From Blastocystis sp. Blastoise (taxonomy: Eukaryota; Sar; Bigyra; Opalinata; Blastocystidae): a stretch of 64,000 nucleotides of DNA. Position numbers and translations under genes: made by a program. A model generated the notes under the pieces. That model ran no database searches. It was not told the DNA's origin and was given only the letters and a program-made list of their open reading frames with translations. The stretch's first letter is position 1; each line of letters opens with the position of its first letter. Of the stretch, positions 30,550 to 44,500 are shown piece by piece. The DNA lies in NCBI GenBank assembly GCA_039096225.1, contig JBBPEB010000014.1:1809501-1873500 (forward strand), in the 5' to 3' direction.

Positions 30550-31936
30550 TTGGGGTGTCTAAATTGCGCTAATTCATGTTCTCGGTACTTGGCCATATTT
30601 CAAACCAGAAAAAAAAAGAGATTTCCCGAGTTTTCAATCGAGCAATTCCGCGATTTTTTAATACATTTTTGTGGGCATTGTTTGTCTGAAGTCAAAACTG
30701 AGGTACAATAGAGCTTTTTTATCGAGTTTAGAGTAAATAAGTAAATGAAATTAAATTATTTTATTTTTATATGTTATAATAAAATATAAGATATATGTGA
30801 AAAAATTATAAAAATTCTAGCATTTAAAATGAAAGAGATATAGAATTGATAGTTAAAAAATAATAGAAAAAATTCAAATTATAGGGAAATAAATTAAAAT
30901 AATTATGGGAAAATAATTATTGACTGTCTTTTTTACATTTTTATTTATATTTATTTCTCATTCAATTAATTTTTTTATTCAATTATAATGATTGAAAAGC
31001 GTGTGTAGTATTATTATCTTATTTTAAAGTTTGTCGGAAAGACTGAAAACAAATGTTTTTTGAATCAACAAATTGTTTTGTTGAGAAAATACTGGTTTTT
31101 CACCATATAAACAGTCTATAAATTTACTTCATGAAGAAAATAGTGGAAAAGGGAAATGTTTCAAAGGAATAATGAATTTCAGAAAATAATAATTGTGACT
31201 ATAAAAATGCCTTTTACACACAGTTTCGAAATTTAAAAAGTTTATAAATGGTCTCCAAGTTTTAATATTATTATTAGACTAATTTTAAAAAATAATTTCA
31301 AAAAAAAAATAATTAACTTGACTTTCAAATTGCTTTTAGTGATAATAAGCAATATTCAGAAGCCATTTTTAGACCGTCAATACAATAAACGTACAATAAA
31401 TTTGATAACAATACAGAATCCGTTAACAAAACTCGTTATTTCAATAAAAAATTGCTAATAATGTATTTATAGCAAGCATCTAGATGCTTTTCAATCATTA
31501 TAATTGAATAAAAAAATTAATTGAATGAGAAATAAATATAAATAAAAATGTAAAAAAGACAGTCAATAATTATTTTCCCATAATTATTTTAATTTATTTC
31601 CCTATAATTTGAATTTTTTCTATTATTTTTTAACTATCAATTCTATATCTCTTTCATTTTAAATGCTAGAATTTTTATAATTTTTTCACATATATCTTAT
31701 ATTTTATTATAACATATAAAAATAAAATAATTTAATTTCATTTACTTATTTACTCTAAACTCGATAAAAAAGCTCTATTGTACCTCAGTTTTGACTTCAG
31801 ACAAACAATGCCCACAAAAATGTATTAAAAAATCGCGGAATTGCTCGATTGAAAACTCGGGAAATCTCTTTTTTTTTCTGGTTTGAAATATGGCCAAGTA
31901 CCGAGAACATGAATTAGCGCAATTTAGACACCCCAA
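30550..31936. mobile_element. Non-autonomous long-TIR (foldback-like) DNA transposon
   Basis: The left arm 30550-31000 and right arm 31486-31936 are inverted copies of equal length (451 bp). Wherever I compared them they matched base for base, including a nine-base homopolymer. The termini are TTGGGGTGTCTAAATTGCG, and AGAAATAA flanks both sides. The 485-bp centre (31001-31485) has no coding potential. Long near-identical arms with an 8-bp duplication suggest a recently moved non-autonomous element; hAT, MULE-like or another 8-bp-duplicating superfamily is possible. A short open frame across the right arm (31890-32186) is incidental. Confidence 0.88.
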
Positions 31937-31944
31937 AGAAATAA
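31937..31944. repeat. Target-site duplication AGAAATAA (right)
   Basis: Right copy of the 8-bp duplication that flanks the long-TIR element. Confidence 0.8.
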
Positions 31945-32841
31945 AGGAAAATATTCCTGATTTTCTCCTATTTTTCTTATACTTTTTTTGTTTCCATATG
32001 TTTTTAGTTATCCATATCATATTATTTACGTTGAATGAATTCTTTAGATATTACAATCACTCTACTATTTATCTGGAGTATATTGAACATTTTCTCAAAA
32101 GAATTATGAACGATAATCACTTATTTGGTGACTTATTGATTAATTTTATGCTTGGCTCTATTCACATGAGTATAGTGATTCTGTAAAGATATTACTACAA
32201 GAAAATCAAATACTAATATGAAAATGTGATCAAAAAAATGTTGATAAAGTGAACAAAAATTACACATATTGCTTCTATGAAAGCATTTAAAACGATTGCG
32301 CTCAATAATTTATTTTTAATTTCAAATATAATTATCTTATGAGTAATAAAAAGAAAACATCTTGAAATGATTGTCTTTTTAAAATGTTTTGACTATGAAA
32401 TTAAGTTGTTTTAGATGTATTTCATATAAATAGAGATAAATGGAAATGATAAAAGCAATAATTTGTTTTTAAATGTAACAAATATTTTCTAATTATTTAT
32501 ATTCTGTAATCATTTCACATAGATTTACAAATAATAGGGTGTACTATAGAAGCATATAGTATTATTATAAATTTCAACATTACGAAAAATTATTTAATAA
32601 AGAAAATCATTTATCATGTATATAGGTTTAAAATATTTGATTATAAAGAGTATTAATATATTATTGGATTCTTTTGATACATATACATATATATAATTAT
32701 GTTTAAAAACCTGATTAAGCTTTTCTTCAGAGTCTTCCTTCATTTTTAGCAGTTATCCTAATAACAACTGACTTTAATTTTTTTTTATAAATATAAACGT
32801 GAGTGAATATAAATGAATTCATTTTTTAAATAAAAAAGTAT
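31945..32841. other. Intergenic
   Basis: About 900 bp between the long-TIR element and the left CACTA end. No gene or repeat recognised. Confidence 0.5.
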
Positions 32842-32853
32842 CACTAGTAGGCA
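32842..32853 (+). repeat. CACTA left terminal inverted repeat
   Basis: CACTAGTAGGCA, preceded by TAT. It is followed by a subterminal region with TATCTAAC and related TCTAA motifs down to about 33120. Confidence 0.7.
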
Positions 32854-33329
32854 TTTTGTTTTTTAGTAAAAAAATCTATCTATTGGGTAACCAAAACCTT
32901 ATCTAAAAAATGGGCTATTTTCTTATCTAACGACAAAAAATCTTCTCTAACCATATGCCAGGAAGTTATCTAACACGTCTGACACAGCTGGCATCTTTTT
33001 TTTTAAGAGCAGTTTTTGGTGTTTTTCTTTTCTAACACAAGGCAAATATATGTCTATTTGTATTTTATCTGCTCTAAAGGTATCTATATTTTTCTCTAAT
33101 ACACATTTTAAACACATTATCATGTATTTTTAAGATAAAATTTGGGTGCTATTTGTTGGATAAAACCTGTCTTATTTATTTATTTAATCGTTGTGTGAAT
33201 GATAATTAAAATTATATTAACAAAAGACAATAAATAATAATATAATAATTAAAACAATAAGAAAAATAAGAAAAATAATAATTATTTTTGTTTGTTTTAA
33301 CTAAGTGGGAACCATTTTGATGACTATAC

Positions 33330-33790
33330 ATATAAAAATAATAGAAATAATAATAATATAGATAATAAATTAATATATACCTTGTAATGAAACTTCTAAA
33401 GCGACTCCATGAAGAAAAACCACAACTATAAAAATAAATGTAAACAAATATATATAATATAATAATATACCTTCAACCATCAAGAAATTGTTGACCAATC
33501 GGAACCACTGAGAAAACCTAGAACCTATATAAAAATAAAAAATAGTTAATTTCAAAAAATATTAATATAATTAAATACCTTTAGAACCATGAAGTTGTCG
33601 ACTAGGGAGACCTCCTACAACATCTGAACCTATATAAGATAATATTAATAAAAAAACTACAACAACGGAAAAAAATATACCTTTTATAGCACCGGATTTC
33701 GGATCACCTAAACCACACAACTCATGAGTTAACTTTAAAATATGAAGAGGAATCAGGACCTATTTGAAGCTATTTCGACGGACCCGTAAG
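33330..33790 (-). other. Possible gene fragment of 45-54 nt mini-exons
   Basis: Five short segments, each bordered by ATAG and GTAT signals, join in phase 1: ...HELCGLGDPKSGAIK, GSDVVGGLPSRQLHGSK, GSRFSQWFRLVNNFLMVE, VVVFLHGVALEVSLQ and VIKMVPT followed by TAG. Intron lengths are 45-60 nt. No family recognised. An in-frame TAG appears upstream unless an extra splice site is used. It may be a decayed or transposon-linked gene. Confidence 0.25.
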
Positions 33791-33799
33791 CCTATATGA

Positions 33800-34975
33800 T
33801 ATAAAATAAATAAATTATATAGTATACATTTTAAAAACTATATAAAATAGTTGCGAATCAATTAAAAATAAAAATAAATATGAAATTTTTTAGAATTTAT
33901 TTTAAAAATACATACATGGCCCTAAAAATACAGAAAATCTTTTTTTTTCTATAATAAAAGTCTCTATAAATTTCTTTATTTCCAGGGGTTATCAAATCTC
34001 TAAAATTCTCCTTTTTTCTACTAAAACGTCTATTTGAATGCTAAATTGAGTTATAAATGTATTTTATATGTATTAAGCTAGATTACTTCATTACAACATG
34101 TTTCTAGACTTAAAAGAACAAAAAATTGTTATTTTTAACAGAATGTAATTTCAATTTAAAATATTTGTGAGTAATATATATATAATAGTATTTGATTCAT
34201 AATATAAATGCCATAGAGAATAAAAATATATATTTGACATAGTTGTTTATAAAGTCATAATTCACATTTACGAACATTTTTATTATAATATATTTTATTT
34301 TAATGGATTGTTGATATTATAAGTAAGTGAATGAATTGAGAAGGTTTGCAAGTTGTTATCAACATAAAATAATAAAATCTAATAAAAATATAAACAGGAT
34401 TAATACGTATTCCATTTTACTATTATTCGAAAAGAATTCTTTACAATAATCTCATTCTATAATATTTACAAAACAAAATGAATAATATATAATTAAATAT
34501 AACATAATAGAAGACATATATAAAAGTAAATAGACAATAAAAATATATATATGTATATGACTTCTTTCTTTATCCTATATAAATTAATTATAAAAATATC
34601 TATAATTTAGTATATATATATATATGACATTTTTCATCATCTACAATATACAAAGCGCATTATCTATCAGTCTATATAACATATATAATAATAAAATAAA
34701 AATATTAAATATAATAAGTATAATAGTATATATATATACAAGACATATAATAATGTTTTGATAATTATGGTTTTCAATGAGGGATATAAAACGCTGGTAT
34801 TATAGGAGGTATGTAGCAGTATATATATTGATGTATCTGTAGTTCATAAGTATATAATAAGCCTTGTTTGTAGTATGTCTAATATCTATCTATATATATA
34901 TATATATATAATATAATTAATAACAAATATAAAATAGTAAATAATATATAATATGCTACATCAAAAGTTATATAA
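33800..34975. other. Non-coding A/T-rich stretch
   Basis: No gene or repeat family recognised in this 1.2 kb. Confidence 0.4.
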
Positions 34976-34989
34976 AGTGAATATATATA

Positions 34990-35194
34990 TACATAATTAA
35001 AATATTCTTGAGAGTAAGTATTTCCCGCGATTATTGATTTATAAAGACAACAAGCCACTGTAAGGAGGGAAGATGAAGGAGAAGATAAGAGGAAAGTAGT
35101 ATATAACCACGGGAATAATTAAGTATATCTAATAAAATATTTAATAAGAAGATCATATAAGTAGATGAAGAGAGATTCACATATCTATAGATTG

Positions 35195-35245
<51 letters not shown>

Positions 35246-36481
35246 GTAATAATAATAATAATAATATATACAAATTCACCTAGTGTCTTCATATCATATC
35301 TATCTTCTTTATTCGTGGCTTTCAGTTGATTACGAAGAAGAGAATATACATATTGCACATCAATAGCTATATATTATACAGAATATTAATAATAAGAAGA
35401 AGTATAATAATAATATATAAAATAAATATAATAAACATAACAAACATACAATGATCATTTTCTTCTTCTCCTTTTCCTATATAAGTAAACATATCTATCA
35501 TTTCTTTTTCTTTCTTCTTTCCTATTTCTTCTTCACCTTCAATTTCAACAGTATTCAGTATATAACTTAATCCATAAATAAGTTCTCCAGTAGGTTTTTC
35601 TTCCCCTTCTCCTCTTTCTTTCTCTTCATAAGTATTCATTAATCCTATTTCTTCTTCTTCAGGTACTTCCATATCATCATCATCCATCAAATCATTTCCT
35701 GTATCTTTATATGCACCTATGAAATAATTAGTAATAGTAGGAGGAGGAGGAAAAGGAGAACTATATACTTCTTCTAGACTATTATGACTCATATTAAAGG
35801 AAATAGAATGACTATTTATCTTCTTTAATGTATGTAATTTAGGAAGTATATAAGAAGAAGGACAACGAGCTATTTGTATAATCTCTGCTATTCTTGTTAA
35901 TAAGGTATACATAATATCTTGAGGAATAGAATTCAATTCATATTTATATATATATAGACTTACTAATATTATTTCTCTTCTTTGTATTATATATAATAAT
36001 ATGATATAATATTGTAAGTAAGAAACGAGATAGTAAGGTATATAACTGAAATGAATTTCAGAAGAAGGTTCAAAAGTATATAATAAATTGAAGAATGATT
36101 TATAACCATCATTTAAATATATTGCATTCTTAAACCATGTTGTTAAGAAGTCTATGATAATATATAATAATAATATATATATATATATATATATACAAAG
36201 CTATCTGATTTATAAAGTGGAATCAATGGAATATCACGTGCTTTTCTTCATTTGATTCGGGAGTACAAATACATCCTTAACGGAAAATATACTCACCAAC
36301 TGTTTTCTATAATAATAATAAGAATGTTATTATAATACATAATATATACAATAGAATTTCGAATAGAATCAGGAATAGGTTGTGATTCAGAGATGTCATT
36401 TAAATATAATACTAGCAATTTACTTATACTTTAATACTCTATATATAATATGAATATAAGTATTTATATATATGTATAAGT

Positions 36482-36514
<33 letters not shown>

Positions 36515-37223
36515 AGTATATATATATATATACTTGTACTGTACATATATTATCACATGTATTCAATAATAAACTTTGTAAATATTCACGTTGTTGATTA
36601 GGGAAGAGAGGGAGTAGTTGACATATAATGGTAGTTGCTTGAATGGATTCATATATACGGTTATTATGAACAGCCTCATAAAATATATCAATATCCTTAT
36701 TTGTTAAAAGGATAGCAGTACATATATATTGAAGAAGAGAGAGAGACAATCGTAATGTTTCTGTATTTAAACACTGTTGGAATAATACATCTAATATATC
36801 CTATATATATAATAAGTAATATATATATATAGTTATATATACTCTGTCTCGTATGTATTGAACAAGTGATTTATAAATAGCAGATTTCTTTATCGTTTGA
36901 AGATCATGAAATAATGTAGTTAAATTAGTTATTCCCTATATATATATATATATGAAATTATTATATACATCAATTCTATTCTTCATATTCGATCTCATCA
37001 ATATATATATATATATATATTAATATATAATTTTTGATAATCACAAGGATCTTGATAACTATATATATATATAAATAAATCATAATAAAAACTAATAATA
37101 ATTACATTTTTCGTTTTTCAGCAAATTTCAGTGTATTAATATATTCATCAACATCAATTTGGCGGGGAAAATCACTTGGTAAAAAATTTTAATAACTATA
37201 TATATAATAATAATAAATACACC

Positions 37224-37254
<31 letters not shown>

Positions 37255-37640
37255 ACACCTTTCATTACAAATAGTTTCAAGTGAAGGAAGAGAGTAACTA
37301 TATATATATATATATATATATGCTTAATTTATACATAGAAAATAAGTATTCAAACTATATATGTAATAACAGTAATAACATAATATATATATATATATAC
37401 ATCTTTTCCAAGGTTAACATCTGCCAATAATAGTTGTAATACAGTTATATATTCATATAAAGAAGCCTCTATAGATTTATATAAAGAGTAATAATATTAA
37501 TAATAATGTAGTTTATCTCTATATACCTCAACATATAACTTGAGGTACATACAGAGAATAGTGTCCGTTAAAGTGGAGATTGAGGGAGTCACGAGATGAT
37601 CACATGATGAAATATCTAGAATCTTCTATATATCTGGATG
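34990..37640 (-). CDS. Unidentified multi-exon helical protein (approximate model)
   Basis: A series of minus-strand open segments is separated by GTATAT...TATAG introns. From N to C: ILDISSCDHLVTPSIS..., SLYEYITVLQLLLADVN, YSLPSLETICNER, LPSDFPRQIDVDEYINTLKF, GITNLTTLFHDLQTIKKS, a long segment with SLSLLQYICTAILLTNKD...QREYLQSLLLNTCDNI, DFLTTWFKNAIYLNDGYK, and an exon 35936-35440 whose middle is very acidic (MDDDDMEVPEEEEIG) and ends near a Lys/Glu-rich stretch. The hydrophobic helical pattern suggests a HEAT/ARM protein. A resemblance to importin-beta-like proteins (WFK...) is too weak to name. It lies inside the putative CACTA element, so it may be captured and decayed; I could not establish a continuous frame through all exons. 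Confidence 0.35.
35194..35266. repeat. (AAT)n microsatellite
   Basis: About 70 bp of AAT triplets with one AGT interruption, apparently inside an intron of the minus-strand multi-exon gene. Confidence 0.8.
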
Positions 37641-38062
37641 TACATCGAAACTATAAATAAGTATTTATATAAAACCTATTATCATTATTATATATAAGTG
37701 CATAATATTAATTAGAAACAAAGGATTAAAAAATATGTTATCATATAAATACCATATATATATATATAATATAAATAATATACTTTTTATTCTTATAGTA
37801 ATAAGTAAGTTGTTATTTCGAATGTATATTGTAAGAATAAATGACGAAAAGAAATGATACATCAGGTAACAAAATAGCTTGAATCTATAGATTGATAATT
37901 AATATAATAATAAACTAAAAGATAATTATAATAATAATATATATATTTACTTGAATATTCTATTATCTATAAATCTTCACATATTTATATCAATTGAAAT
38001 AAGTTCAATAGCTATTCTTACATATAATTCTAATCATAAAACAAGTTGTATCTCATATTCTA

Positions 38063-38093
<31 letters not shown>

Positions 38094-38239
38094 CAATGAA
38101 TAGATATAGATATAGAAACTAATATTCTTATAGTTTTTGTATATATACTAATAAACTAAAATATAATTATAATTAAACGTATAATAATAAAGATTATAAT
38201 ATATAATAATATATAAACATATATATACTTGATTGAGTT

Positions 38240-38656
38240 CCACATGTTCTAGAAGCAAAGAATATAGATATAGAATAGGTGATTCCAGGAATAAGACCTA
38301 ATTTATCTGCATAATTCGTTATATTAATATGAGAACCAACTGGAGTATTATAACTATATATATAATAATAATATATAAAATATAATATATACCCTCCATA
38401 ATCTAAGAATAAATGTTTATTAATAAAAACCCATAATCCATTATTCGTTTCAAAATCTATAAATTGATCTGTTCTATTCTCATATCTATATATATAATAA
38501 TAATATTATATAAATATAAAATAATAATATACAAGAAGAATAGATTTGTTTTCATAGTAAACCAGAATTTCTTACCAATATATTCTTCTATTGGACTTAA
38601 TGCATATCCTCCTTTTACATCTGTTAAAGGAAAATAAGTAGGACTAGAAGATATAG

Positions 38657-38692
<36 letters not shown>

Positions 38693-38918
38693 GAGAAATA
38701 GCAACAAAAATTCGAATATTATTATCAGCATAATCATTCACTTTATCACATACTGTTTCTACTCTATCTTCTTTTGAATATAAATTTGAATATATATATC
38801 TATATATAATAGAATAAATAAATATAAAAAATATACTTTGGATAATTTGAAGGTTGTTTTGTAATAAAATTATCTGTATAATGAATATTATAATCACGAA
38901 TACCAACTCATTTCTCAT
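38240..38918 (-). CDS. Fibro-slime / PA14-like domain protein exons (approximate, incomplete)
   Basis: Successive minus-strand exons read VGIRDYNIHYTDNFITKQPS, YSKEDRVETVCDKVNDYADN, TYFPLTDVKGGYALSPIEEY with GKKFWFTMKTNLFF, then DFETNNGLWVFINKHLFLDY and LGLIPGITYSISLFFASRTC. The order YFPL..., F.F....WVFIN..L..D.GG, LGL.PG.TY.. .LF.A.R is the fibro-slime domain signature, known from dictyostelid prespore-inducing factors and some bacterial proteins, where it is extracellular and sugar-binding. The usual DDD before WVFIN is replaced by TNNGL, so calcium or sugar binding may be altered. The signal peptide and C-terminus were not located. It lies within the putative CACTA interval. Confidence 0.55.
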
Positions 38919-39229
38919 CTATATATATAATGCATATATTCTATATACAAATATACAAATAAATAAATTCTTATATTAATAATTAAATTAAATACATATA
39001 AATAAACATATAAATAAACATATATATATATATACAAACTATTTTACAACTGATATCGTATTTGGTATTTGAAAATATCAGAGAAACCACAAGATTCAAG
39101 AATGGAGTAAGAAATAACTTTTCTATATAATATATAAATTGTAAATATATATAAAATATGAATAGAGTAACTAAAAATCAAATGAATATTTTTGATAGGA
39201 AAAGAGAAAAAAGAGAAATGTGCCAATGC

Positions 39230-40574
39230 AATATAAAATTAAATAGATATATTTATATACGCTCTATATTGTCTCGACTTGTTGTTTAGAAGAAGTACTG
39301 ACGAGAATAACCAAGAAATCTAAGAGAATAAAAAAAGAAATGTAATAAAATACCTTATAATAAATAAACACACAAGTCTCTGTTATGTACCTTTCTAAAA
39401 CTGGTCAAGGAGAATGTCTGAAAGGAAGAGGATATCCAGAATCGAAAACCTATAAGAATGATGTAAAACACTATGATAAATTTTATAAATAAATACTAAC
39501 ACATTATGAACACTGCTTAGAAACATCTATAATAACTGTAATCAGTTCTAGTATGTTTATATAAACAACAAATTTAAAAATATATATATGAATTCACTAT
39601 CAGCGATTTCCATGAATAAAAATGGCCTTCTTTGTCACGTTTTGCTTTTTGGATTTAAGATTTTTTCAGAACAATTAAACAAGGAAAAAAAATACCCTCC
39701 ACAGAATAAACAACAAAAAGCATAAAAAAACCCAATGAAGATTTTTAGTATATACACGATGATTATTTTTGGTCGCTCTTTGAATAATTAATTTAAAAAC
39801 TATTTAATGATTTAAATTTATCTTTGTTATTTTCATAAACTACTCTATACGCAACTATGGCTTTAACCATTATAACAAAAATTAGAAAACAAAACGAGTA
39901 AATTGTAAATAAATTCTAATTGTGAAATAACATTAAAACATTTTTTTAAATCTATCTACTGGTGGTAATTACTTCTGTCTATAAATACTCTATATAAAAA
40001 AAATAAGTTAGAATTATTCAAATCAATAAATAGTTATACATACCTAATTCACATCGTTAAAGATAGCTGTCATTTCAATGCACGTTACAATTTATATGAA
40101 GCAACTAAAGAAAGGGATATTGATAGTTAATTAAATAATAGTAACAAAGAATTATAGAAATACGAAACAAAATACTTGCTACCCTTGAATAATCAAACAC
40201 CTGACATTCTATATAAAAAGATGTTATGATATTTTACAACATTATATACATTAACAAGATAATTGATTCGAAAATTGATAGACACCTAGACACAATAATA
40301 CTTTAATACTGTTTAAAAGTAAAATACATTTTCAAAGAGTATAGTTATTGAATATGTTCATTGATATTTTTGTTGTGAGATAAACAAAGCAATAAAATAA
40401 AATATGAATGTATGGTGTAAAACAAAAAATAAAGTCAGCATAAAAATATATTCTATTAAAAATACTTAGCCAATCATTTTAATATAAATCAAAAGAATTA
40501 TAGTGTAGAAGATAAATAGCCAATCATTATGAAATAGAATAAAGGAATAAAGAAAAATAGAATAATTCAAAGAT
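39230..40574. other. Non-coding stretch
   Basis: About 1.3 kb with no supported gene. It lies upstream of the fibro-slime-like exons and downstream of the gene ending at 40575. Confidence 0.4.
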
Positions 40575-41361
40575 TTATCCTGAGAATGGTAGAATCTCTT
40601 GGCATTTCTGCAAATTGTTTATTATTGTTTCATAATGTATATATGTATAAGAACTTGTATTTGGAAAAGGACTAATTGGAATCCATTTGCCAAACTAAAA
40701 ATAAAGAATATTATATAAAAGAATGATAAAAGAAACGTATAAAAGCATACAATCTCAGAGGATCCTGAGTCATGTATTTCTATTTCTCTATCTAAATGAA
40801 ACCCAAAGAATTGAGGAAACGAGCCTTTTCGACGACGATTAGTAATACATTCACGAACACAAACCATTATAATTTCATCACTATAATTATCTTGTTTCTC
40901 ATATGTATGCAAATAAAGACGAGCAAGACGACAAATATATATGTAGACCTCTGACTCATGATCTAAACATATATTATTCTTTTTTAATGTAAACATGGAT
41001 TTTGCATTTTTTCGTATAGCTTCAGGTAAGCAAAAAGGAATTACCTTTATTATAGTCTATTGAATTAAACATTATATATGTATACAATAAATACTTTTAA
41101 TTTATTTGAATTCAACTTCTTGTTTCTAAATGGAATATCTCTTTTAATGGAAAGTCTTCTTATCATAGCCTCACATTCTATAAAAACATCTGAGCAACGA
41201 ATAGTCTTTTCTAAATAATTATTACCAAAGAATTAAATTGAAATACCATTTGTCTCTTCACCTTTTAATTCGTTAAAATAATGTTCGATAGCTTTATAGA
41301 TATCTTCTTGAAGACTATCAATTTTATTTCTTTCTAATGAAGATAAAGTAGATGATTCCAT
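40575..41361 (-). CDS. Unknown protein divergent from the Tnp2 transposase gene
   Basis: Four exons give about 215 residues. It starts MESSTLSSLERNKIDSLQED at 41361 (exon 1 ends 41247), then KTIRCSDVFIECEAMIRRLS, then KVIPFCLPEAIRKNAKSMFT...VYIYICRLARLYLHTYEKQD...VRECITNRRRKGSFPQFFG, and finally FGKWIPISPFPNTSSYTYIH to TAA at 40577-40575. Splice junctions keep frame. I do not recognise a family. It is basic and moderately helical, with no membrane segment. Its start codon lies 197 bp from the start of the Tnp2 transposase gene on the opposite strand. CACTA elements commonly encode a second, DNA-binding protein (TnpA-type), so this is a candidate; that is inference from position only. Confidence 0.55.
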
Positions 41362-41558
41362 GAAAAAGAAAGTAAAAGAAAAAATATATATGAAAACCGT
41401 GATAATAATCAGTAAAATTCTACAGAAGAAATGAATTTTATTTTTTTTAATAAACATTTTTCATAGTATTTGTTATAATGAATAATTATAGACATAAGAT
41501 ATCTAATAAGAAGAAATCAGGAATAAATAGTAAGATATAAAAATAAGAAATAACATTA
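41362..41558. promoter_or_regulatory. Putative bidirectional promoter of the transposon gene pair
   Basis: 197 bp separate the ATG of the unknown gene (-) from the ATG of the Tnp2 gene (+). Both promoters must be here or overlap neighbouring 5' ends. No specific motif identified. Confidence 0.45.
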
Positions 41559-44500
41559 ATGATCATAGCAACATTATTATCTGAGAGACATGACACTTAT
41601 CATAGATCAACTACCTTGATTGCAGATGAAATCAACAATGTGAATATTTCTTTAAATAATGAGAATACACCAATTGAGATAGAAAATGGTGATATTATAA
41701 GGCAGATCATGCAACTCATCTTATCACAAAAAGTATACGGTTTATATTAATATATATATAATATATACCTCTCTTTTAATATAAGCCATTATTATATTTC
41801 TTCAACACAATACCTACTAATCATTTTATCTAGATAATTCATGAGAAAGTGAGTACAAAAGAGGATGCCATGAATGACCTAATTTTTGAGTGTTGGAGAA
41901 AACTAGGTATTAGCTTTCAAAAAGTAGCAAATTTGTATGAATTAATAAATAATTTAATAAGCGAATTTGACATTGATCTTCCTATATTAACAATACCCAA
42001 ATGCTCACAAAATATTGTAAGAAAATATGTTAGAAATTCTATATATAAGCCTCTTCATATAAATATATTTTCATGTAATAAGTGTCATGTAATACATACA
42101 TATAATACAATACAAGCATATCCATTATTTAAAGATATAACATGTAGTAATCCTATATGCAACGGAAATATATGTATATATTTCTAGAAGTAGTTATATA
42201 TATATATATATATATCACAAAACATTATATAATTCTTATATAGGTAACAAACAAGTTATTATTCCACTAATTCCCCGACTTCAAGCCATACTTTCATCTC
42301 CATATTATATACAAGATATTGAATTTTATCGAAAAGATGAGATAGAACAAATATATAGTAGTCTTAATAATAGTAACCTAGATTCAATGATTCAAAATAT
42401 ACCAAATTACATGCTAGGAATGAATTATAAATCATATCTTAGAGATTGTGCCAATAATGGTGATATCATTTTATCATTCAACGTTACTACAGACGGTATA
42501 TCGATGTTTGATAAGGCTGTTACTAAGCAGAATAGTTCTTCAAACCCAATTTTGATCCAATTATTAAATTATAAGAAATTTAGAAAGTACGATAAAAGAG
42601 AGTTCTATATGTATACTTGCGTAGATGAGCCTTCTATTGACTTATGCCTTGATATACTGATGGCTGAATTCAAGTTACTCCAAGCTGGAATAAACATGGA
42701 TATTTATCTTGATGGGAGATTACAGAATAGGAAAGTAGTTGGCATATTAATTAATACATTTGGAGATTCTGCAGCATTATCTCATGTAGGTAAATTTTTA
42801 GGTCCATCATCTACATATCCTTGTAGATTTTGCGATATGCAAAGCGATAAGCATGCTGAACTATTACATGAAGGTATGAAGTGTTCCTATTCTCATGTAT
42901 CTATATCAGTTCAAAAGTCGAATACTGGAGTCCATATATATATTCCATGTTATCAGTTTCTTCTTAAATGGATTAATAAAACGAATACTTATATAAATAG
43001 TAAACCATATATCATGTACAAATCCTTTTCGAAGAGTTGTAAGTTATATGAAGATTCATTTACTAATATTAGATACAATCCATATTCTAAAGAAGTAATT
43101 ACTGAAATAAGAAGTAGTAATAATGATAATCCATCCTACAATAAAGGAATAAAAAAGGTAAGAAGTACTTCTGAACAACTTAGCTACTTTAATCCTTCAA
43201 CATCATTTCCATTAGATACTATGCATCTTTTTGGAAATGTTTGTAATACTTTATTAAGTTTATTATTTGGATTCAAGAAGGAAAATAAAAATAAAAGTAA
43301 GAAGAAGGAAGAAAGTAATAAAAGTAAGAAGAAGAAAGAAAGTAATAAAGGTAAGAAGAGGAAAAATAGTAATAAAGGTAAGAAGAAGAAAGATAGTAAT
43401 AAATGTAATATGAAGGAAGATAGTAATGAAAGTAATATGAAGGAAGATAGTAATATGAAGGAAGATAGTAATGTAAGTAATATGAAGGAAGATCAATCGA
43501 ATAAAAAGACATCCTCAAATGAAAAAGAAAATGATAATACTAAAGAAAACCAGAGGAAACCATTTGAACTAAACCCAACAAATAAAAGCATTTTGGAAAC
43601 ACGTATCTCAGCAGTTAATAGTATATATGGGGATTGTGAATACCAGTTTCGTTATATACTAGATGAAACAATGTTCAACAAAATAAATACACACACGAAA
43701 ATATTTTTCGTTTCTAAAATATTACCATTAATATTATATGATTTTAATTCAAAAGACAGTCCTATAATACCTCTTTTCGAATTATTAGCTTCTATTATTC
43801 ATGATTGCCATATATATAAAGCGAATGATATCGAAGACTTGGAAATGCTTGAAAAGAAATGTTTTACATTCACATTTCTCTGTGAGCTTATACTGCCAAA
43901 GCAATTAATTACATCTCAAATACATTCTATCCAGCACTTGGTCTCATGTTTAAGAAATACAGGAAGCTTATCAGTAACATCAACTTGGAAATCAGAATCA
44001 TATTATTCTAAAATTAAGCACTCATCTCATTCTCGCAATGAATTTAATATTTCCTGCTGCATGTCATCAATAACCAAAGAAACAATTTTAGTATCTAATG
44101 ATCATCAAGGAAGATCCAATAACAGAAACGAAATAAGTAATATATCTCAACCATGTGAAGATATGCAACATGATAAGAATACTATTTACTATAATCCTGT
44201 TGGAAACAATAAAACATATATATATTCTGCTAGTTGTTCTCATTATTCTGAACCGATAGAGATGCCAGATAAAGTACTTTTCCAGTTTCTCAAAATAATT
44301 CTTGAAGAAGGATCTCAAACACTTATTAATTATCTAATAGATGGTATTATTGGTTGGACAGGAGAAAATAGAAATTATAATTTAAACTTATTTATAGAAA
44401 ATAATTTTCATCAGTTGAAGGATAATTATAATAAACTATCTGTTAGTTTCTATGATAGAATCCTTGTTAATAACAAACTTATATATACAACCAGCCAAGT

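Noticed and set aside
31890-32186. 98-codon open frame MAKYREHELAQFRHP...
   Set aside because: It starts inside the right inverted arm of the non-autonomous transposon, runs past its end into flanking DNA and has no domain.
43263-43518. Minus-strand Leu/Phe/Tyr repeat frames
   Set aside because: Shadows of the Lys/Ser-rich repeat within the Tnp2 transposase.
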